This document shows, in pieces, positions 59,594 to 64,000 of a stretch of 64,000 bases of DNA. A program made the translations under genes and the position numbers. Below the pieces are notes generated by a model. It was not told the DNA's origin. It saw nothing but the letters and a program-made list of their open reading frames with translations, and made no database searches. Numbering within the stretch: the first letter of the stretch is position 1; each line of letters begins with the position of its first letter. Source of the stretch: Saxidomus purpurata (Eukaryota; Mollusca; Bivalvia; Venerida; Veneridae); assembly GCA_022818135.1 (NCBI GenBank), contig JAFMSR010000017.1, forward strand, positions 13,711,958 to 13,775,957, in the 5' to 3' direction.

Positions 59594-62500
59594 ATGGAAC
59601 ATGGAAGTCCGAAAGCTCAGGGTTCACAGGAAAGGAACAATGTGTCACATGATAATGCATCACATGAGAAAGCGTCACATGATGATATAACAAGTGATCA
59701 TAGCCTGACACATACTGACGCTATGGCTAAAGTGAAGAAAGATCTTGCTGACATCATCCAGGTATATACTGTCACTGGGATACTGGTAGTCCCATGTGTT
59801 TTATCGATACTTAGTAACAGTGCTGAGTCATGGACTTACTAAAATGAATTGGGATACAATTGATCAAGGTTTTATTTATGCTTTAAAAATATGAAAGATC
59901 TTTTATGCAAAGCAGAGATTAAAAATAACAATTCACTACACTCTATGACTCTAGCTCTTGTCATATTGATTATTTTATTCTTTTTTCATATCTTTTTTTT
60001 TTCTTTTGGGTGCTAACCCCCCCCCCCCCCCTATGAAATTGGCTGGCGACTTACTTATTTGGCTGGAAACTGCAACATTTTAAATTAAACATGTTAAATG
60101 TTGTCAAAATGTTATTTTTTGAAAGTGAATAAATCTACTTGTATATTGGGTAATTTTCATCAAATTTCTATATTGCTACATGAATTAGCCATTTGTTGAA
60201 CGACACTCTTATTTCTATATGCAGATGAGTTTTTCAATGATATTTTCAAGTTAACGAAGTGGGGTATTTGCAAGTATAGTGAAGATAAACTAATCTCAAA
60301 TATCTCCCATTTGACAGTATCAACTATATTATAACACAGTGTTAACACAATTATATGTTATATTCCTTTGACTTATTGCTGTTATCAGGGTCAGCTGCAG
60401 CTCCAATCGAAAGGAGAGCATTGAAAGATTGATACAAACATCTTATCAGCCTAATACATGATGTAATCCTTTGTCTGGGTTTTAAATATTTTGACTCAAT
60501 GATTGGCGTAATTGCTATTAACTCTAACCTTGATGGCTGCAAAGGATTAATTTTGACTTTGTGACCAGTGTAGATCATGATCAGCCTGCAGTGCAGAGTC
60601 AGTTTATTTTCAGTTAACACACTTATGAACATCTTGGTTCTCTCCAAATTGAAAGCTATGTATTCAAAGTTGATATTAGGAATTGAATTAAATTATAATG
60701 TTTCATCAAGCAACCTTTTATAATTTAATTTCAGAATGACCCATTACTATGTGACCTGCCATCTGAGATTACCCTAGATGAAATTAACTCACAGATAGCT
60801 TTGGAATACGGACAAGCAATGGTGGTGAATGTCCGAAGGGCTGATGACCAAGTCATGGGTAATTAAAATATTTCATCTTTTAATGCAGCTGAAATACCCT
60901 CTCTCATTTATTCCATTAGCATCTCTTGCATATTTAAAGATTTACTTTCAAAGTGTTTCCCATTCAGTCTGATTGGAAATACTTTAGCTCTTCACAATAA
61001 TCTGACTACCATGTCTGCTGATTTAGTTTCACACTAGCTGTGGCGGTCCGAGGATGGAATCTGTGACATCACCGATAATATTTTGCTGGCTTCCTTCCTA
61101 TTGGGTGTTGCTTTTATGGCTTAGCCCATCATCGAGTAACTACGTTCCCCTCTTTACTCTATGCTTCATTGGGAGTGGTAATGTAATATTTACCGGGGGT
61201 TCTGACAATTGGCCTTTCCTAATTGACGATTGTCTGTCGTCCGTCAGCATTTTGATTCAAAGGACATCTCCTCTGAAACCACTAGGCCAATGTTGATAAA
61301 ACAATGCAGGAATGTTCCTTTCATGAAGCTCTACCAAAAATGTTCAAATAATTCCATTCCATACAGAACTCTGGTTGCTATGGCAACAAATAGGAAAAAC
61401 TTTTAAAATCTTCTCTGAAACCACAAGGCCTAGAGCTTAGATATTTGGCATGTAGCATTGTCTAGTGGACCTCTACCAAGATTGTTCAAATTATGACCCC
61501 CGGATCAAATTTGACCCCGCTCGGGTGGTCACTTAGTTTTGCATAGGTTTATATAGGAAAAACTTTAAAAATCTTTTTCTCTGAAACCAAAAGGCCTATG
61601 AGCTTAGATATTTGGCATGTAGCATTGTCTAGTGGACCTCTACCAAGATTGTTCAAATTATGACCCCCTTTGTCAACCACGGGTGGTCACTTAGTTTTGC
61701 ATAGTTTTATATCTAGGAAAAACTTTAAAAATCTTTTTCTCTGAAACCACAAGGCCTAGAGCTTAGATATTTGGCATGTAGCATTGTCTAGTGGACCTCT
61801 ACTTAGATTGTTCAAATTATGACACCTTTGTCAAAATTGACCTTGCCCGGGGGTCACTTAGTTTTACATAGGCTTATATAGGAAATTTTTTAAAGATCTT
61901 CTTCTCTGACTCTGAAACCACAAGACCTAGAGCTTAGATATTTTACTGATTTTACAAGCAATCCTTGAAGCAGTTGTTGCACGTAGTTCCTAGTGCAACT
62001 AACGAAGTAAACAAAACCAGTCCTGCCAAAATGTTACTGTATGTAAGAAGAGTAAAACTAGAGTAACGGTAGCAATAATATTGGTTTTAATATTGGCAAT
62101 ATTAGTGTTAGGGCAAGTAAGGTGCATCAAATGAGCTGTGGTGATCAACAATAAAACTTTGGGGCATAAATTCATAAATGCAAATCCTCTTCACTTTTAA
62201 AGGCCTTTCCAAAAAGTTAGGTTTTAATGTGCAACCCTGTTTTTCAGATGATAAAGGTTTATTCAATTTTACCTTACAGGATGAGAATGGCAGTAACAAT
62301 TCCATTTCCATAAACTTTGTTATTCGCATTACATGATTCTGTATCATGTGAATATTTGATCTGTGGTCTGAGAATATTGACTCTTTCTGAAAGGGGCTCT
62401 GCTACTGTTTAAGTGTTTGTACTATATTTCAGCTGTTGTTGTTACCCAGAATGCAACAGTTCTAGATTTGAAGCATGCTATTAAGCGTCACTTCCTGCTG

Positions 62501-63955
62501 AAACAGTCTCGAGAAGGCGGAAAAACACATCTCAGCTGGTAACGCTTTTATGATTTTACACATTTTATGACTTTCAATTCAAGTTCTTAGTTGCAAAAAA
62601 TTATTCTTCAATACATTGTTAATAAATTTAGGTAAGAAATGTCATAAAAATTAATGAATTAGCACAATTATGTCACTGAAGTTTACAATTATATAAAAAA
62701 AACTTCAAAAAGCTTCTTGTCTAGAACCACAAGGCCAAGAATGTAGATAATTGGAATGTAGCATTATATAGTTGACCTCTACGAAGATTGTTCAAACCCC
62801 CTTGGACAAAATTGACACTTTCTCTGACGTGATTGTTGAACATGTATTACAGCCAGTGGTAGGCAGGTGAGCGATATAGGGCCATCTTGGTACTGTTGTT
62901 CAATATAAAATGTAAGGAAAATTTCTGATTTTCAAGCCTGAAATCAGGCCCGAGTCTGAAAATTAGGTCTGTAGTTGTACTGATAGTAACAATTTAGAAA
63001 TTTTTGTCGGAAATTATTATATTTTTTGGAAGCCTTCAGCAAATGAAATGTTTGACTGTTATTGTTTAAATTAATAACATGAAAACTGTAACATTTATCT
63101 TGCAGGAGGTATGTATGGAAGAGGCATTGGCTTTATTTTGATGGACAGAAACTCACAGAGGATAACAAGAAACTGAAAGAGTAAGATTTTCATTAACTAT
63201 AATTATATAAACTGTAAATGAACTGAATTGGATGGGAGGAAAGAAAGAATACTTTTGCCAGAGCTTGGTTACACAGGCAAGAACTGCCTTGTATTTTGGA
63301 ACAATGGAGACATTACTATACAGGAAAATATTCTAAACATATTGGTTGCACTAAAAATGATTTTCCTTGACATGTAGATATGATATGCATACTTAGTTTA
63401 GCTATAACAATATTCCCATATACATTTTTCAATATGCAAAACTTCTAGAAGTGGCAATTTGCAAACTTTTGGTCCTACCAACATACCCACTTTTACAATC
63501 ATATGTACAGTCTTTGTTACGACTACAAACGATACACTTTTTGTAATATTTAATATGTCTATATTAATTTTGTGCCGTCTGTCACAGGGTTTGTCCATAC
63601 AACCCTTATACCCATTGCTGGATTTTCATAAACTTTGCAGGAAGCATCAGTATGAAATCTGGATGTACATACTATAGTTTAGGGTCACTTGCTGTGTGAA
63701 GCTAACAGGGACCTAAAAACAGAAAATCTTGTCCATGCTTCTCCAAAACATCTTGCTGGATCTTCATACAACTTTGAAGGAAGCATCAGTATGAAGTCTA
63801 CAAAAGTCTTGTACATATTATAATTTAGGTCAACGTCAGAATGGTGGGAGACATACGTATTTTCGTGAAATCATCTGTTCTTTGTTTTTTTTTTCAGGTA
63901 CAACATAAGAAATAAAGATGAGGTGACTTTTGTTAAAAGACTAAAGGAAAGATGA
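59594..63955 (+). CDS. SNRNP25: U11/U12 small nuclear ribonucleoprotein 25 kDa protein
   Basis: Five exons with consistent phases: 59594-59761, 60735-60858, 62433-62538, 63106-63180 and 63898-63955 (TGA). In all 531 bases, 176 residues. The conserved part starts in exon 2 with NDPLLCDLPSEITLDEINSQ, then IALEYGQAMVV, ATVLDLKHAIKRH, KTHLSWRYVWKRHWLYFDGQ, KLTEDNKKL and YNIRNKDEVTFVKRL. This is the ubiquitin-like fold of SNRNP25, a subunit of the U11/U12 di-snRNP that recognises minor (U12-type) introns in the nucleus. The human protein is about 132 residues. Here exon 1 adds a Ser/His/Asp-rich N-terminus with SHD/SHE repeats; an internal ATG (MAKVKKDLADIIQ, codon 44) would give nearly the human length. 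All four donors look U2-type (GTATAT, GTAATT, GTAACG, GTAAGA). Confidence 0.95.
60018..60031. repeat. Poly-C run in SNRNP25 intron 1
   Basis: About 14 C in a row after a T-rich stretch; length uncertain. Confidence 0.85.
61195..61945. repeat. Dispersed repeat with ~160-168 bp tandem units in SNRNP25 intron 2
   Basis: CTGAAACCACAAGGCCTAGA recurs at about 61418, 61581, 61741 and 61909. Each is followed by TTAGATATTTGGCATGTAGC, TAGTGGACCTCTACCAAGAT and TTCAAATTATGACCCC. The leading part (GTCTGTCGTCCGTCAGCATT) matches the family at 37680-37955 and 13505-13870. A further diverged unit lies at 62698-62820. Confidence 0.85.
62698..62825. repeat. Diverged unit of the same repeat in SNRNP25 intron 3
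   Basis: AAAAACTTCAAAAAGCTTCT, AACCACAAGGCCAAGAATGT and TGACCTCTACGAAGATTGTT align with the 61.2-61.9 kb units. Confidence 0.7.
63600..63835. repeat. Two diverged ~130 bp direct repeats in SNRNP25 intron 4
   Basis: TTGCTGGATTTTCATAAACT (63615) and TTGCTGGATCTTCATACAAC (63751) start parallel stretches, both continuing into GGAAGCATCAGTATGAARTC and a TACATAYTATARTTTAGG end. Confidence 0.75.
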
Positions 63956-64000
63956 AACAATTAGTATAAACCATAACTTCAAGCATAATACAGATTACTG

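Noticed and set aside
59594..63955. U12-type introns inside SNRNP25 (possible autoregulation)
   Set aside because: All four donors read GTATAT, GTAATT, GTAACG or GTAAGA, not the ATATCCTT/GTATCCTT donor of minor introns.

Overview
The window is AT-rich animal nuclear DNA, most likely from a marine bivalve mollusc. The evidence is multi-exon genes with canonical GT-AG introns, an HSPA12-type Hsp70 gene, a C-type lectin gene, at least six copies of one tRNA-derived SINE, many terminal-inverted-repeat (TIR) elements, LINE 3' ends and a 500-base scaffold gap. The species cannot be fixed from the sequence alone. Nothing prokaryotic or viral is visible.

Genes from left to right: (1) the 5' end of an HSPA12A/B-like gene on the minus strand, two exons within 84-1307, running off the left edge; (2) a three-exon plus-strand gene at 17682-20414, with an unrecognised N-terminal region, a basic nuclear-localisation-like stretch and a C-terminal trypsin-fold domain with a visible His/Asp/Ser set, and with either a 1-base frameshift or an alternative donor in exon 2; (3) a C-type lectin domain split over three exons at 34359-37454, plus; (4) a complete five-exon DUF1295 / steroid 5-alpha-reductase-like membrane protein of 313 aa at 48823-55692, minus; (5) a complete five-exon SNRNP25 (U11/U12 snRNP 25 kDa) gene at 59594-63955, plus. 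Genes 4 and 5 are head-to-head. A degenerate ORF near 12.6-13.0 kb may be a decayed gene.

Most of the rest is repeat-derived. It includes a 2.1 kb TIR element holding a 0.9 kb near-perfect palindrome (4012-6132); a 3.7 kb TIR element with subterminal repeats (7505-11204); a 2.4 kb inverted-repeat element with a ~72 bp satellite core (25435-27865); two TTAA-flanked MITEs with AGYGAC ends; three CAGTAAA-ended, TA-flanked elements; two 40 bp palindromes each flanked by a perfect 7 bp target duplication; tandem arrays in introns of the DUF1295 and SNRNP25 genes; and two LINE 3' fragments. Very long A/T/G/C runs and the N gap mark places where the assembly should be trusted least.

The five genes show no common pathway; this is an ordinary eukaryotic gene neighbourhood. 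The two points most worth following are the tiny palindromic mobile element and the trypsin-fold gene with its reading-frame problem.
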